This document shows, piece by piece, positions 12,501 to 22,980 of a stretch of DNA of 64,000 nucleotides; position 1 is the first letter of the stretch, and every line of letters starts with the position of its first letter. Below the pieces are notes generated by a model. It had not been told where the DNA came from and did not search any database. It saw nothing but the letters and a program-made list of their open reading frames with translations. The stretch is from Mytilus edulis (taxonomy: Eukaryota; Mollusca; Bivalvia; Mytilida; Mytilidae). Position numbers and translations under genes: made by a program. The DNA is taken from the NCBI RefSeq assembly GCF_963676685.1, contig NC_092351.1, positions 38,864,733 to 38,928,732 of the forward strand. The letters are read 5' to 3'.

Positions 12501-15215
12501 ACCTCAATAACCATGTTTTACTTTGATTCGATCTTATTTTCGGACGATTTTATATATATTTAAGCTCCACTGAAGTTCAAGATAGAAATAGAACCGTTTA
12601 AATATGATTTATCGTACTCTAATAGCACTATAAGTACACGGAAATCGACTAATATATTCAGTAAAAACGATAACGAAATAGATAAGGGATTCCGGAAACT
12701 ATAGTGATATTACCCAACATCATAAAATTACAGAAATTCGTGATTTTAAGAAATGTTGAGATAAAGTCTTGATCAATCTTGAATGAAAAAACGATAACTG
12801 ATGAGTGATTTGGTGTGTTTTAAAACGGATAGAGTGCAAAAGCATGAAATAAAAAATTTAATTGTAGATCCGAAAAGGTCAGGATTATGAAAATTTCGTA
12901 CAAAATGTCAAATATTTAGAAGGAATGCAAAAGCATGCGGAGTTATAGTTGTAAATCATGATTGTTTTTCATTATTTTAAGAATCTAATTCACTTAATTA
13001 TTCTGTCTAAAAGAAGAGATACGACTAATTTCTTTTGCTTGAAAAACATGTCGTATTTTTACAATTTTCAACTAATTTCTGAAATAAACGTCAATTTTAC
13101 AAAAACTGCACCGTACGATTTTGTGACGACCGGGCAAAAATCAAAGTTAAATCATTATTCTTTCATTTAAAAAAGAAATTAGCCGTGTGTTAGGTGGGTG
13201 CATTAAAGTCCTTAACTAGACGTCTTTTTCAAATATTACACTCGCCTAATAATGATTGTGACAAAGTTTGATTAAATTCGTCTCAGTAGTTCCAGAGGAG
13301 AAGAATTTCGTACGATTACAAAAATGTACAAAAAAATGTTAAAAATTTACTATAAAGGACAACATTTTGGTCAAGTTGACTGATTTGTAGATCTTACATT
13401 GCTGAACATTAGCTCATCTCTATCTATAATAAACTAAACGTAAAACAGGTTATATACCACTTAACTACATAAATATATGTAGGACTCAAATCTATGGCGG
13501 GTTCCAAATCTATGGCAGATTCCTAATCTATGGCAAATGTGACGTTACAAACGTTAAACAAATCAAATCTATGGCAGATTTAACACATAACGTCACAATT
13601 GAATAACGCCATATTACATTGTCGCCGCCGCTAACGATGGCGAAACCCATTGATTTTTAGCACCATTACAGATGAAGATATGTCCCTCGAAAACAATTTG
13701 AGGAAGGTTTACAGGAAGATGTGACCTATTATTAACTGGAAGAAGGACAAAATGTGCTGTACTGTCCGAACCCCGCGATGAACAATAGCACCTCTTTTTC
13801 AGTACATGATATTTTTAGAAAAGGAGTTATAGTTAACGGTCTACGGCTGGCAAAGTTTTTAAAGTGAAAGATAAAATTACCGGATACCAATTTGATTTAA
13901 ATCGTCTTCGAATAAAAAAAGATGTATCAACAATGAAATAAATATCATTTGAAAATTCAAACTGCTCATTTGTTTTGATCATTTTTGTTTTATAAAAAAC
14001 TTTCCTTTTTTGTTTATTAATAAATGGGTTAAACAGGTACCATGCACAGATTAGAACATGTTTATTTTTACGGGGCACACCATTTCAATCTTGTAGTCTG
14101 TATACAGGTATATAAATTCATCATTTACGAATTGTTTACGATTTGACCATTATGGAATGTTTATTTCACAAAGGTTTATAGACATGTACCCATTGTCGTA
14201 AATGTCAACTCCTTTAGGACAAATCATTGGTCGTATATATACTGCATTGTTTTCCATTTGCACAACATCTGACATAGATTTGAAAACAACAAAAATCCGC
14301 CAAAGACTAGGAAACTACAAACTTACCATAGATTAGGATTGTAAAAAAATATGCTATAGATTTGGGATGGAATGACGTCACGTTTGCCATAGATTAGGGA
14401 TCTGCCATAGATTTGGAACCCACCATAGATTTGAGTCCTACATATATTATACCTTTACCAAGCTAGACTATATCGAGCATGTGTTTTATTGTTTTGTTTT
14501 TGACAAACTAATTGTAAAATGTCTTTAAAACAAGCTGTGGATCCAGGATTTTGACGAAGGGGGCGGGGACCAAACAAGGCAAATATTTGAGTGTCGCATG
14601 TAAATAGCCTATGCGCTAACCATAAATGCAGCTCCATAAGGAAGGCTTCGTAAGTGCATCAGCTGACATATCTAAAAATATTGTTGAACTGTCAAGTCTC
14701 AATTTGAAGATCTGATGAGTGAATGTTTCAAAACGGCTTTGAAATTATTTTTTATGTAACATTCACAAAAATATAACATTACCAGTTAAAAAATAACTAA
14801 ACACTCACCTGGACAGCGCACTTTCTTTTTCACTTGAAAGGATCTGGATTTCTCTTTTATGTTTATTAATTTCTTCATTAACTATTTCCTGTTGTTTCAG
14901 CAAACACTTTACCTGAGTTTCGAGTTTCGTTTGCTGGTCAAGGCACTCACTGACTAATTTTCCATCGCTTGGTTTAGGAACAGTATTCTGTTCTAACGAT
15001 CTAATTGTTTGCTGTAATTGGTGATTATTTTTACGTAGCTTTTCATTTTCAATCTTTATGTCTCTATTTTCAGCACAAGTTTTTTCTTGTTCTGTAAGAA
15101 ATTCATCCAGCAATTTCTGAAAATCTGTGTTATAGGATTTAAATACATCAGTTAATTTCTTATATTTCGGATCTTTTTTGCTGAGCAAGGGAAATTTACT
15201 GAAACCTTCTCCCAT
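523..15215 (-). CDS. Gene D: MIEAP/SPATA18-like protein, 5' part (3 exons seen, continues past left edge)
   Basis: Coding exons on the minus strand: 15215-14809, 4493-4286 and 645-523 (738 nt, 246 codons, all in frame). Exon 1 starts MGEGFSK and encodes about 135 residues rich in Lys/Glu/Gln, predicted coiled coil, ending ESALSR. Exon 2 carries the core of the family, with TKGNSEIADLSDANRPTKL then EKWSSLYTDEW. Exon 3 has the Cys-rich QCYCTC start and HTWDIACCLH. Donors and acceptors are canonical, with phases 2, 0 and 0 matching genes B and C. The later exons are expected left of base 1. The 10.3-kb first intron is swollen by nested repeats. An in-frame stretch continues upstream of the ATG to an acceptor at 15230-15232, so the true N-terminus may be longer. 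Family assignment rests on the paralogues' C-terminal domain. MIEAP in vertebrates takes part in mitochondrial quality control; a role here is inferred. Confidence 0.72.
690..1050 (-). repeat. ATGCCCCAT-family element with GAAC tract
   Basis: Same family as 45266-45655 but reverse: GTACACGGATGCCCCATCC at one end, GCCCATAAATGGGGCAT at the other, and about 100 bp of (GAAC)n at 900-1003. The Asn/Glu/Arg/Thr-rich frame over it is not a gene. Confidence 0.65.
1461..2702 (-). repeat. AGCTCACCTGG-family repeat with internal ~502-bp duplication
   Basis: Bounded by AGAGGGTCCAAGGACC ... GCTCACCTG on the left and GGCCCTTTGGGCCAGGTGAGC on the right, after a GACGGACGACGACG tract. The block starting CAGATAGATCT (1865) recurs at 2367, containing GCCATGGCGGCCATCTTGG. 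Non-coding. Read from the minus strand it matches the left end of 22981-23909. Confidence 0.7.
2744..3183. mobile_element. Foldback element with 9-bp GAAATCGGG-type arms
   Basis: 2744-2960 and 2990-3183 are inverted. The ends share TATGGTGGCC...GCGGCCATTTC, and the arms are runs of GAAATCGAG/GAAATCGGG units. A 16-bp direct repeat, GTTCAAAAATGGCTTT, sits at 2728-2743 and 3184-3199, just outside or at the ends. Frames on both strands here are only the simple repeat. Confidence 0.62.
4135..4272 (+). repeat. Solo tail of Penelope-like element 2
   Basis: Same end as the copies at 48600 and 50118: CGGGTGCGGGAGTTTCTCGC, TGAAGACCTATTGGT, TATGGTCGGGTTGTTGTC, CATTCTCAATTTTA. It ends 14 bases before gene D exon 2. 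Confidence 0.6.
5087..5100. promoter_or_regulatory. X-box-like (RFX-type) palindrome
   Basis: GTAACCATGGCAAC fits the RFX-factor X-box pattern. Weaker relatives (CCATAGCAACC, GTTACCATTGGAAC, CTATGGAAAC) lie within 4685-5430 of gene D intron 1. They may be part of a repeat rather than a functional cluster. Confidence 0.25.
5495..5860 (-). repeat. Two GACGAAACGCGCGTCTGG-family units in tandem (reverse)
   Basis: ACGCCAGACGCGCGTTTCGT, then AAGACTCATCAGTGACGC, occurs at about 5495 and again at about 5779. AGTTATCAAAGGTACCAGG lies between them. The family also appears at 28325-28430, 30655-30757, 42228-42335 and 57500-58270. It is short, non-coding and SINE- or MITE-like. Confidence 0.6.
6184..6340 (+). 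repeat. Solo tail of Penelope-like element 1
   Basis: Matches the last 150 bp of the tail at 34660-34800: TTTGTTGTGTCTTGTGTACT, GCCATGGCGTTGTCAG, GACCGTCCCTCTGGTATT, CCCCTCTTTTA. It lies in gene D intron 1. Confidence 0.6.
6358..6790 (-). promoter_or_regulatory. Triplicated promoter/first-exon-like segment, copy 1
   Basis: Read on the minus strand: GCGAATTA/GCAGCC...TTCAATTTTGTC, AGAAACATC, CATGTGAC, AAAAGGAAAAGAATGTC (ATG at 6571-6573), then a CAG|GTAAAA donor at 6496/6495. It resembles 41341-41790 along its whole length and 1-110 in part. It may be a duplicated 5' region of the gene family or an unnamed repeat; it lies inside gene D intron 1. Confidence 0.35.
7182..9480. mobile_element. 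Composite inverted element with ~160-bp tandem units and GTCC tracts
   Basis: 7182-7265 (AAAGGGCTGCGCTTTAGCGC...) is inverted at 8985-9069. A second pair, near 7897-7965 (ACGCCCGTCGTCTTTTAGAC ... GGTATACCGTTGTCC) and 9420-9480, is also inverted. Between them ~160-bp units (containing ACACTTCGGACAATAACTCA and GGATTTATGGGGCTTTATTC) run leftwards in 7440-7896, rightwards about six times in 7965-8960, and leftwards again in 9070-9420. No protein is encoded. Confidence 0.65.
9748..13248. mobile_element. 3.5-kb TIR element flanked by ATA duplication
   Basis: Ends are TAGGCGAGTG and CACTCGCCTA. A second inverted block follows inside each end (AATGCACCTACCTAACACAC with CCGTGTGTTAGGTGGGTGCA). ATA at 9745-9747 and at 13249-13251 fits a 3-bp target duplication, since removing the element restores the older repeat's CC(C/T)AATG-like context. 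No transposase was recognised inside. It carries a reverse Penelope-like tail and another dispersed repeat, so it is itself a host of insertions. Confidence 0.6.
11055..11515 (-). repeat. Solo tail of Penelope-like element 2 (reverse), with a related piece to 11995
   Basis: Reverse of the element 2 3' region: TTGTCAAAGAGACACCATCC, GGGTCATCAATGCAGC, CTCCTGACTTGGGACAGG, GCGGCGGGGTTAAACATG. Next to it, 11640-11995 carries a forward copy of an overlapping family (GGGAGGGTTGGGATCC through GTCTCATTGGCAATCATACC). The latter is repeated in reverse at 56935-57330 and in part at 58310-58480 and 27640-27730. Confidence 0.55.
13473..14447. mobile_element. 975-bp TIR element with AATCTATGGCAGAT iterations
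   Basis: The left end, ATATATGTAGGACTCAAATC and onward for ~75 bp, is repeated in inverted orientation at 14370-14447. Each arm contains three to four iterations of a ~17-bp motif (AATCTATGGCAGATTCC). The interior has no convincing gene. It lies in gene D intron 1, 360 bp from exon 1. Confidence 0.65.
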
Positions 15216-15227
15216 TTTTATTTCATT

Positions 15228-15406
15228 GTCTGAAATTCAAATATTGCTAATGAAAACAAATGAATTATAATATCATATACTTTTGTGAATTTATTTATTC
15301 TTTTCACGAATGCGTCTGAAATTTAAATATTGACGATGAAAACAAATGAATTATAATATCATATACTTTTGTGAATTTATTTATTCTTTTCACGAATTCG
15401 TCTGAA
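15228..15406. repeat. 86-bp tandem duplication containing the gene D exon 1 acceptor
   Basis: Two units start GTCTGAAAT at 15228 and 15314, with a partial third at 15400. Each carries the reverse TTTCAGAC acceptor, so gene D has two identical candidate 3' splice sites before its start codon. Confidence 0.6.
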
Positions 15407-15895
15407 TAACTAAACACATCACATATATAAGACTTAAATTATGGATAAAAGTAAAATAGGTGGGTGTTCTATTAGTCAATGAAACAGCAACCTTCGGAAA
15501 AAACATGGATTTTTTTTAATGATACAGCAACAAAACGTAAAAGAGAATATGTCAGTAGTCGGAAGTAAAAACATTCAATGCATGGTCACTACAATGGTAT
15601 GCAACAACTTCATGTATTATTAATAGTATTTTTGTATTGAGTGTTTCTCAAAAGGGTGTGCTTCAAATATTCAGATAGTTACGGTATGTTAAGTCACTAC
15701 TAATAATCTTAAGAATGGCTATGCTTTAACATTTTTTTTTATGTATTATATAATTCCAGGACTAAGTGCTCGTGTATAATAAAACAAACTTCTGCTAAAC
15801 AATATAGTTAAAATGAATAGATAAGTACAAACATGTATAATTTACCTAAATTTACCACAGTTTACCTATGAAATAATGTGGGCAAAAGTAACAAC

Positions 15896-17920
15896 CAGAT
15901 GCTCCGCAGGGCGCAGCTTTATACGACCACAGAGGTTGAACCCTGAACGGTTGGGGCAAGTATGGACACAACATTCAAGCTGGAATTAGCTCTAAATTTG
16001 GATTGTGATTAAATAGTTGACACAGCATAGGTTTCGGACACAGAATGAATGTGGTCTAATGAACTTAAAATATTTTTTTTGCCTTTGAGCAATTCACTAT
16101 GCTGTTGAATATTAATACTCTAAAAAAAATGTTTGAAGAAATTTTCTTTTAATTTATGAAATCTGAAATGAGAAAAATTTAACCCCCCCCTTTATTTTCA
16201 CATCCCCCTTTCCCTTTTTCCAAAACTGATCTCAATTCAAATTTCTAATGGAGTTTGCAACAATAACTACTCATTTAAATACATCATAAAATATTAAAAT
16301 GTAACAAAAGGTGCTTGTTATCACTGAATGGTAAAGATTGTTTAAATTTATCAGTTGGTAGTAAAAGTGAATATACATTGTATATTGTATAAAACAATGA
16401 TTTAAGTTGATTCAACTACTATTCTGGACAAAGAAAGATAACTCCAATCAATTGAAAATTTCTTGCTAATGCACAATATTGTGCAATTAGATATTTCTTG
16501 TTATTGTGCAATTGAACATATTTGCTATTGCACAATACTGTGCAATTGAAGATTTCTTGCTATTGCGCAATACTGTGCAATTGAAAATTTCTTGCTATTG
16601 CACAATACTGTGCAATTGAAGATTTCTTGCTATTGCACAATACTTAATATAATAATTTTGGATCCTGATTTGAACCAACTTGAAAACTGGGCCCATAATC
16701 AAAAATCTAAGTACATGTTTAGATTCAGCATATCAAAAAAGCCCAAGAATTCAATTTTTGTTAAAATCAAACTAAGTTTAATTTTGGACCCTTTGGACTT
16801 TAATGTAGACCAATTTGAAAACGGGACTAAAAATTAAGAATCTACATACACAGTTAGATTTGGCATATCAAAGAACCCCAATTATTCAATTTTTGATGAA
16901 ATCAAACAAAGTTTAATTTTGGACCCTGATTTGGACCAACTTGAAAACTGGGCCAATAATCAAAAATCTAAGTACATTTTTAGATTCAGCATATAAAAGA
17001 ACCCCAAGGATTCAATTTTTGTTAAAATCAAACTAAGTTTAATTTTGGACCCTTTGGACCTTAATGTAGACCAATTTGAAAACGGGACCAAAAATTAAGA
17101 ATCTACATACACAGTTAGATTCGGCATATCAAAAAACCCCAATTATTCAATTTTTGATGAAATCAAACAAAGTTCAATTTTGGACCCTTTGGGGCCCTTA
17201 TTCCTAAACTGTTGGGACCAAAACTCCCAAAAATCAAACCCAACCTTCCTTTAGTGGTCATAAACCTTGTCTTAAAATTTTATAGATTTCTATTTACTAA
17301 TACTAAAGTTATGGTGCGAAAACCAATAATAATGCTTACTTGGGCCCCTTTTTGGCCCCTTATTCCTAAACGGTTCAGACCTCAACTCCATAAAAAAATC
17401 CCAACCTTCCTTTTGTGGTCATAAACCTTGTGTTTAAATTTCATTGATTTCTATTTACTTATACTAAAGTTATTGTGTGAAAACCAAGAATAATGCTTAT
17501 TTGGGCCCTTTTTTGGCCCCTAATTCCTAAACTGTTTGAACTAAAACTCCCAAAATCAATCCCAACCTTCCTTTTGTGGTCATAAACCTTATGTCAAAAT
17601 TTCATAGATTTCTATTTACTTAAACTAAAGTTATAGTGCGAAAACCAAGAAAATGCTTATTTGGGCCCTTTTGGCCCCTAATTCCTAAAATGTTGGGACC
17701 AAAACTCCCAAAATCGATCCCAACCTTCCTTTTGTGGTCACAAACCTTGTGTTAAAATTTCATAGATTTCTATTCACTTTTACTAAAGTTAGAGTGCGAA
17801 AACTAAAAGTATTCGGATGACGACGACGATGACGACGACCACGACGACGACGTCGCAGACGACGACGCCAACGTGATACCAATATACGACCAAAAAATTT
17901 TCAATTTTTTCGGTCGTATA
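15896..17920 (+). repeat. ATGCTCCGCAGGGCGCAGC-family composite repeat, 2 kb
   Basis: Begins ATGCTCCGCAGGGCGCAGCT and ACGACCACAGAGGTTGAACC. Contains about five ~35-bp units with TTGCACAATACTGTGCAATT (16470-16645), two ~285-bp units (TTTGGACCCTGATTTGGACC type, 16650-17190) and about four ~155-bp units (CCCAACCTTCCTTTTGTGGT, 17190-17800). A GACGACGACGATG tract follows, then a 3' hairpin, TATACGACC...GGTCGTATA (17883-17920). No genuine gene. Confidence 0.65.
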
Positions 17921-18971
17921 AAAAGTTGAGCGCAAACGCAATGATTTTTGTGCGCAAATCTAATGTACCCGAGGCAGTCACTAATGAGATACACGAATTA
18001 AGACAGGGCATGAATATGTAACAGATTTAAAAAGTACTCTTTTATTATATTAATTCCATCCCCTTTAATCTAAAAAAAAGTGAAATAGAATAAATGCGGT
18101 AAAATGGATAATAAAAACACAACTATATAAACAAAACAGTATATTTAGTTCGGTTTCCCTTTCGCTGAACCCCGACTCTGGATGTAGGATTATCTCGCTG
18201 CGCTGAAGACCCATTGTGGTGGTGGTCGGGTTGTTTTGTCATATACATATTACCCGTTTTCATTATCTATCCAGCTACATGCAATATTATATTAAATTAA
18301 AGAATTCACCCTACTTACAAGTAGATCTGCAAGCTCCCGTACTCTGCCAACTGATATTTAAGCAATTGGCCAACAAGTGCCCGAATCCTTCATACGGTAA
18401 CTAAGTATATGTCATTTTGATATGTTTACTTCAATGCAGTCCATATTTACCTTGTTGTAACTCTTATGTCGTGTCATTTTTGTAGATATTTTATTGATGT
18501 TTACAGTTTATACTTATTTATCAAATTTTTGAGATAATTGGCAAACTAAATACATATTTAAATAAAAACACTGTTGACACAGAAACTGAATATTGATGAA
18601 CAGATAGTAATCTAACTTCATCATGTTCATTGAAAAATACTGTTGTTTATTGTAAGTAGTTCCTATCAGTACAACTTAAGCATACAAACTGAATATTGAA
18701 GATTGAAAATAAATGAAAATCCACTTGACCATGATCTAGGGGGTCGGGCATAAAAAAACGGTGAACTGATATGTACTCACATTATCGCAATTTTACACAA
18801 AAAGTGATTGATCTCCGTAGTTCTTATCAAGCTGACTCATCACTGAAAATAGTTAACCTAGGAACAGGGCCTCAAAAAAGTCATCATATTGATATGAACT
18901 GATATAAAGTAATGCAACTTCATAAAAAATATAATTGATCTATGACAAGTAGTTTTTATCAAGCTATGTTA

Positions 18972-19237
18972 GAGCCAATTGCATTGAGTGTGTAGTTAAA
19001 GGTTATATCTTTGGTTAGCTTGCTTGCTAGCTGAATCATGAAGTCATTATTTGGTTACGAAAACTACCCCCCATTAAGAGTAGACTAGTCCGACACATAT
19101 CCAATCCATATGTCCGTAGGAATAGACTACTTCAAAAGGAGGGTAGTATACCTTACCTAATAATGACTTCACAGTTCAGCTAGCAAGCAAGTTAACCAAA
19201 TATATTATTATTACCTACACACTCAATGAAATCGGCT
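18972..19237. mobile_element. 266-bp inverted-repeat (MITE-like) element
   Basis: Arms of ~115 bp: ATTGAGTGTGTAG ... GGTTAGCTTGCTTGCTAGCT ... AAGTCATTATT, with their complement ending CTACACACTCAAT. No coding. Confidence 0.6.
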
Positions 19238-19371
19238 GTAAACAGAAAACAATAACAATTGCTTAGTAATTCAAACTCACTGTACCATTTCCTAGTGGAC
19301 TCGGCCTAAAAATAGTCGTAAAATTAACTGTAGTGTCTGATAGTAGGAATATAAACTCGCTTTGTGCTTTT

Positions 19372-19512
19372 TGTTTTTTAAATGTTAAAGTATTTGTGTT
19401 TAAATATTAAAGTTTTTGTGTTTCAAATGTTAAAGTATTTGTGTTTTAAATGTTAATTTAAAGTATTTGTGTTTTAAATGTTAAAATGTTTTGTGTTTTA
19501 AAATGTTATAGC
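19372..19512. repeat. ~23-bp tandem repeat
   Basis: About six units of TTAAAGTATTTGTGTTTTAAATG with small differences. Confidence 0.6.
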
Positions 19513-19959
19513 ATTTAAAATTTGATGTCAGACCACATTTTTCGAAAATCCGATATGTTTCTTACTAACTGAATGATTTCCAAGAATCTCCCGTACAGTA
19601 AAATATTTCATTACCTGTTTCTTTAAATGGAAATATATCTCGTTAGGGATTACCTACAATCATTAGTGATATCTAGACAGCTATTAAAAAATCTAAAACT
19701 AAAATGCACTATATATCGGAACATGCCATATATATAATATTCCAAATTCTTTAATTCTGATTCATTATAGTACTGGCTAGGTGATACTAAACTATGATCT
19801 ACACACTATCTTATTCATTTTGCGTGCTCTGACACATGATTCGCGGAAAAGACAACTTAGTCATGTCTTTGACCTTTAGGCATCTGAAAATGGTTTTAAC
19901 ATAGTAAACAATATTTTAACCATAGTTTGCAAAGATTTATTTGGCCAGTTTCTATACTG

Positions 19960-22470
19960 GTCGAAATCTCAAATGTTATCGCAGAAATTGCGGCGGCATA
20001 TAATGATGGAAGAGTTCTTCCGTCTGTACTTTAGTTCTTTCGCTTGTCTTATTGTCCAACTTTTGCATATGCAACTGCGCCATAATCATGTTAATAGTTT
20101 GACAAACGTTTTGCGAAATGTTCAAGTAATATTACTCTCATGGTGCAGTGTACTTTTGACTAGTGAAGAATCTAGTGAACGAAGTCTGAATAAAAGAAAA
20201 TTGAAAGTTTTGAGAGTTCACAAGGGAGTTAATATTTTGTCACTAGTTTTCCAACGTCACACCTCCTTCTTCATTCCTTCATTACAATGTATTATGATTT
20301 GGGGTTGGCTTTGGGGTGACGGAGATATTGACTTCGTCAAATCTACAAAACGAACTACACCTTTGTACCTGCTTAACCTAAACCCCCTGTTTACAATTTA
20401 ATGAACTCAAACTGTAATATTTTTATGACATTTTTTTCTCCATATATGCATTGTGCACCACGGCAGCCTATTTTAATTTTGGTCCTAATTATTATATAAA
20501 TTATGATCAGTTATCCGTAGCAAATTATGAACTTTTCAACGATTGTTGTATCATTTTGAGACATTGCTTGCCTTATTTTAGTTGTAAATTGGTGTCAGAG
20601 TAAGGATCGAACCACATAATCATTTTCATCATTTATACAGCAGACTTTATAAAATGAAAGTTGAATATTCAGAGCACAACATAAATACGCGACGATTTGA
20701 TTATATTCGAGGAAACAAGTTACACAGTTTAACACAATTATTATTTATATAGCATGCATTGAAGTGTATTAGTTTTATTATTAACGTGTTTTCCAAAATT
20801 AGATAAATTGTCATTTAACTATGTCAATATGCCAATGGCGTCTATCAACAGAAAATAAAACATGAATCATTTTGCATTTAAGTTCAAATTAGCACATGGA
20901 ACAAACGAGTAGAAGCCTATGCACAATATTTTAACAAATAAATGGTTGAAATCTGAATCAAATATAGTGAAAACTTACCACATACCTTTAACAATGGAAT
21001 AAAGGAAGTAAATTATGTAAACAGTAAACACTACATCTATCACGTGATCTCTATATTTAGTACACTCCACAAACCCTCACTATGCAGTCTATGGACCCGT
21101 CTATCATGTCTATGGACAAGTAAGCTGCCATTATAATTATTGAATTCTTTTGCAGGATGTGTTGCTAAAAAAAATGGAATTAAAAATCATCATTCTTATT
21201 TTCAATACCGGTATCGATAAAATTCACAATGATCTCCACCTACTTCTTAATTGATCTTAATTAAGATACTAGTTAAAGGTTTTCTTTGAAATTTCAATGG
21301 TTTACTTGACAATGTAATAAGCTATTGTTTTTGTTTTTGTTTAAAATTAAATGTAAAATGCTCATCATCGACATCTGATGATTACGTGCGGTGACAGAAG
21401 TGTAAAAAGTCGTCTATATTGCGTGTATAACCTGCCCTGTCGTCAGAATTTCGTATAGTCACATTTTTTCTCTCTAAAAACTGCTCTATTTAACATTTTA
21501 TGGGTTGAACACTGGATTTTTGAAGTTTTGTTTTATAAAACGTCGTGTTAAGACATTTTTTGATTATAAAAATCTTAATGATTAATTTTTGTGTATAAAA
21601 GCAAACATTACTTAAGCTATAAAACAGTTTCGTTAGTATCGAGGTAGAGATTAGAAAAAGAAATGAATGTCAAAATTGAAACCCTTCAAAATTTTCACAG
21701 GTTGGTACATATGACCTTTGACCTCAATTAAAATCGATGTCGTGGATCTCAACTTAATTGTCGTTTTCATCTTCTATACACTTTTTGTACCCCCTTTTTA
21801 AAGCGAATGATATATAAAATGAATGGGGAGTCCGTTCGTCTATTCGTTCGTTCTTCTGTCCCGTTTTTGTATCCGCATCTGTTCCTAAACCGCGTTTCAC
21901 AATTCTGTAAAAAAATCAAGAACCTATTTCACTTGTTTTACTTTTGTACCTCTTATATCATTTCGTCATCTGATGATTTCTGGGGTTGACTGTGGGATGA
22001 CAAGGACATGGACGTCGTCACAGCTGCACACTATAGTACCCATTTGGATCCACTTTTCATCCTGACCTCATATCATTATTAAATGAATTTCACAGAATGT
22101 TTATCATATGATTTTATTATATACTAGTTTCTTATTTTCTTTTGGAAATATGCATAAACTTTATCAGTGCTTTATTTGGGGTATCAATTTTATCAACGCA
22201 ACTTCTCCAAAATCCATATATGACAGAAACAATTTATTGAAACTTTCTCACAATCTTAACAACATATTTTTTTTGTACATTCTATATTGGTTTTACTTTG
22301 TTTTGGGTTTCCCTAATGGTCTTTGCCGTTGCTTTATTTAGGGTTACCAGCTTTGTTTTCGCAACCCCCCCTAAACGTCCTGTTACAATTTATTGAAACT
22401 TTTATTCATAATCTTAACAATGAAATGCTGTTGTACACCTCTAATTTGGTGTCTTACCGACTTCGCTACT
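19960..22470. repeat. Spacer between genes C and D with decayed repeats
   Basis: No gene is supported. TGGGGTTGGCTTTGGGGTGA (about 20300) and TGGGGTTGACTGTGGGATGA (about 21980) head two related blocks. Two degenerate ~165-bp units with CAATTTATTGAAACTTT lie at 22180-22450. The 142-codon plus frame at 19973 overlaps the first block. Confidence 0.4.
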
Positions 22471-22980
22471 TATAAAATTTCAAGTCAAAAAGATAAAATT
22501 ATGTGATATATTTTGAACATGAATGGTTTATCCTCCCATAAGAGAAAATAAAATACTTACCATTTTTTCATAAACAAAATGTAAAAAAGTCGGTATTCAC
22601 ATATTTTATTTTGTTTCTTTTCTTCAAATTAAGAACAATATAACATAAAAGAAAACAAATTTATTTTAGCTTCATAGAAGATAAGATAGACTTCAATATA
22701 ATGACTTGTAAATTGAACAAATATATAATACACAAAAAAAAGTATCAAGTAACAGTTCATATTCACATTTATGAAATTGGTTTGAACAATGCATTAATTA
22801 GTTTTTAAAACATGATATTGATAGCAAACAACAAAAACAACGTTCATTTTAAACCATTACATGTACAATAAAACATGGAACAATTAGAACAAGGGGTGGA
22901 TTTTTCAACTTGTGGTACTATCTGGAATAATCCTCCTATTACAATTTTTTTTTATTAAAACCATTTGTGTGTTCCTTTTT

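Larger units (their letters stand above)
7035..13440. repeat. Fragmented AGCTCACC-family copy split by two later insertions
   Basis: Three pieces, 7035-7181, 9481-9747 and 13249-13440, read on as one copy of the sequence at 2160-2600. Their order is GTTGACTTATTTGTAG, then AATTACTAATTCAGGAG, then AATGATTGTGACAAAGTTTG. They are separated by the inserts 7182-9480 and 9748-13248. This gives a relative order of events: the family copy first, then both inserts. Confidence 0.65.

Noticed and set aside
16470-16645. TTGCACAATACTGTGCAATT iterations as operator sites
   Set aside because: They are part of a tandem array inside a dispersed composite repeat, with no gene beside them.
19973-20401. 142-codon plus-strand frame
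   Set aside because: No recognisable domain, overlaps a decayed repeat that recurs near 21980, and no splice or regulatory context supports it.
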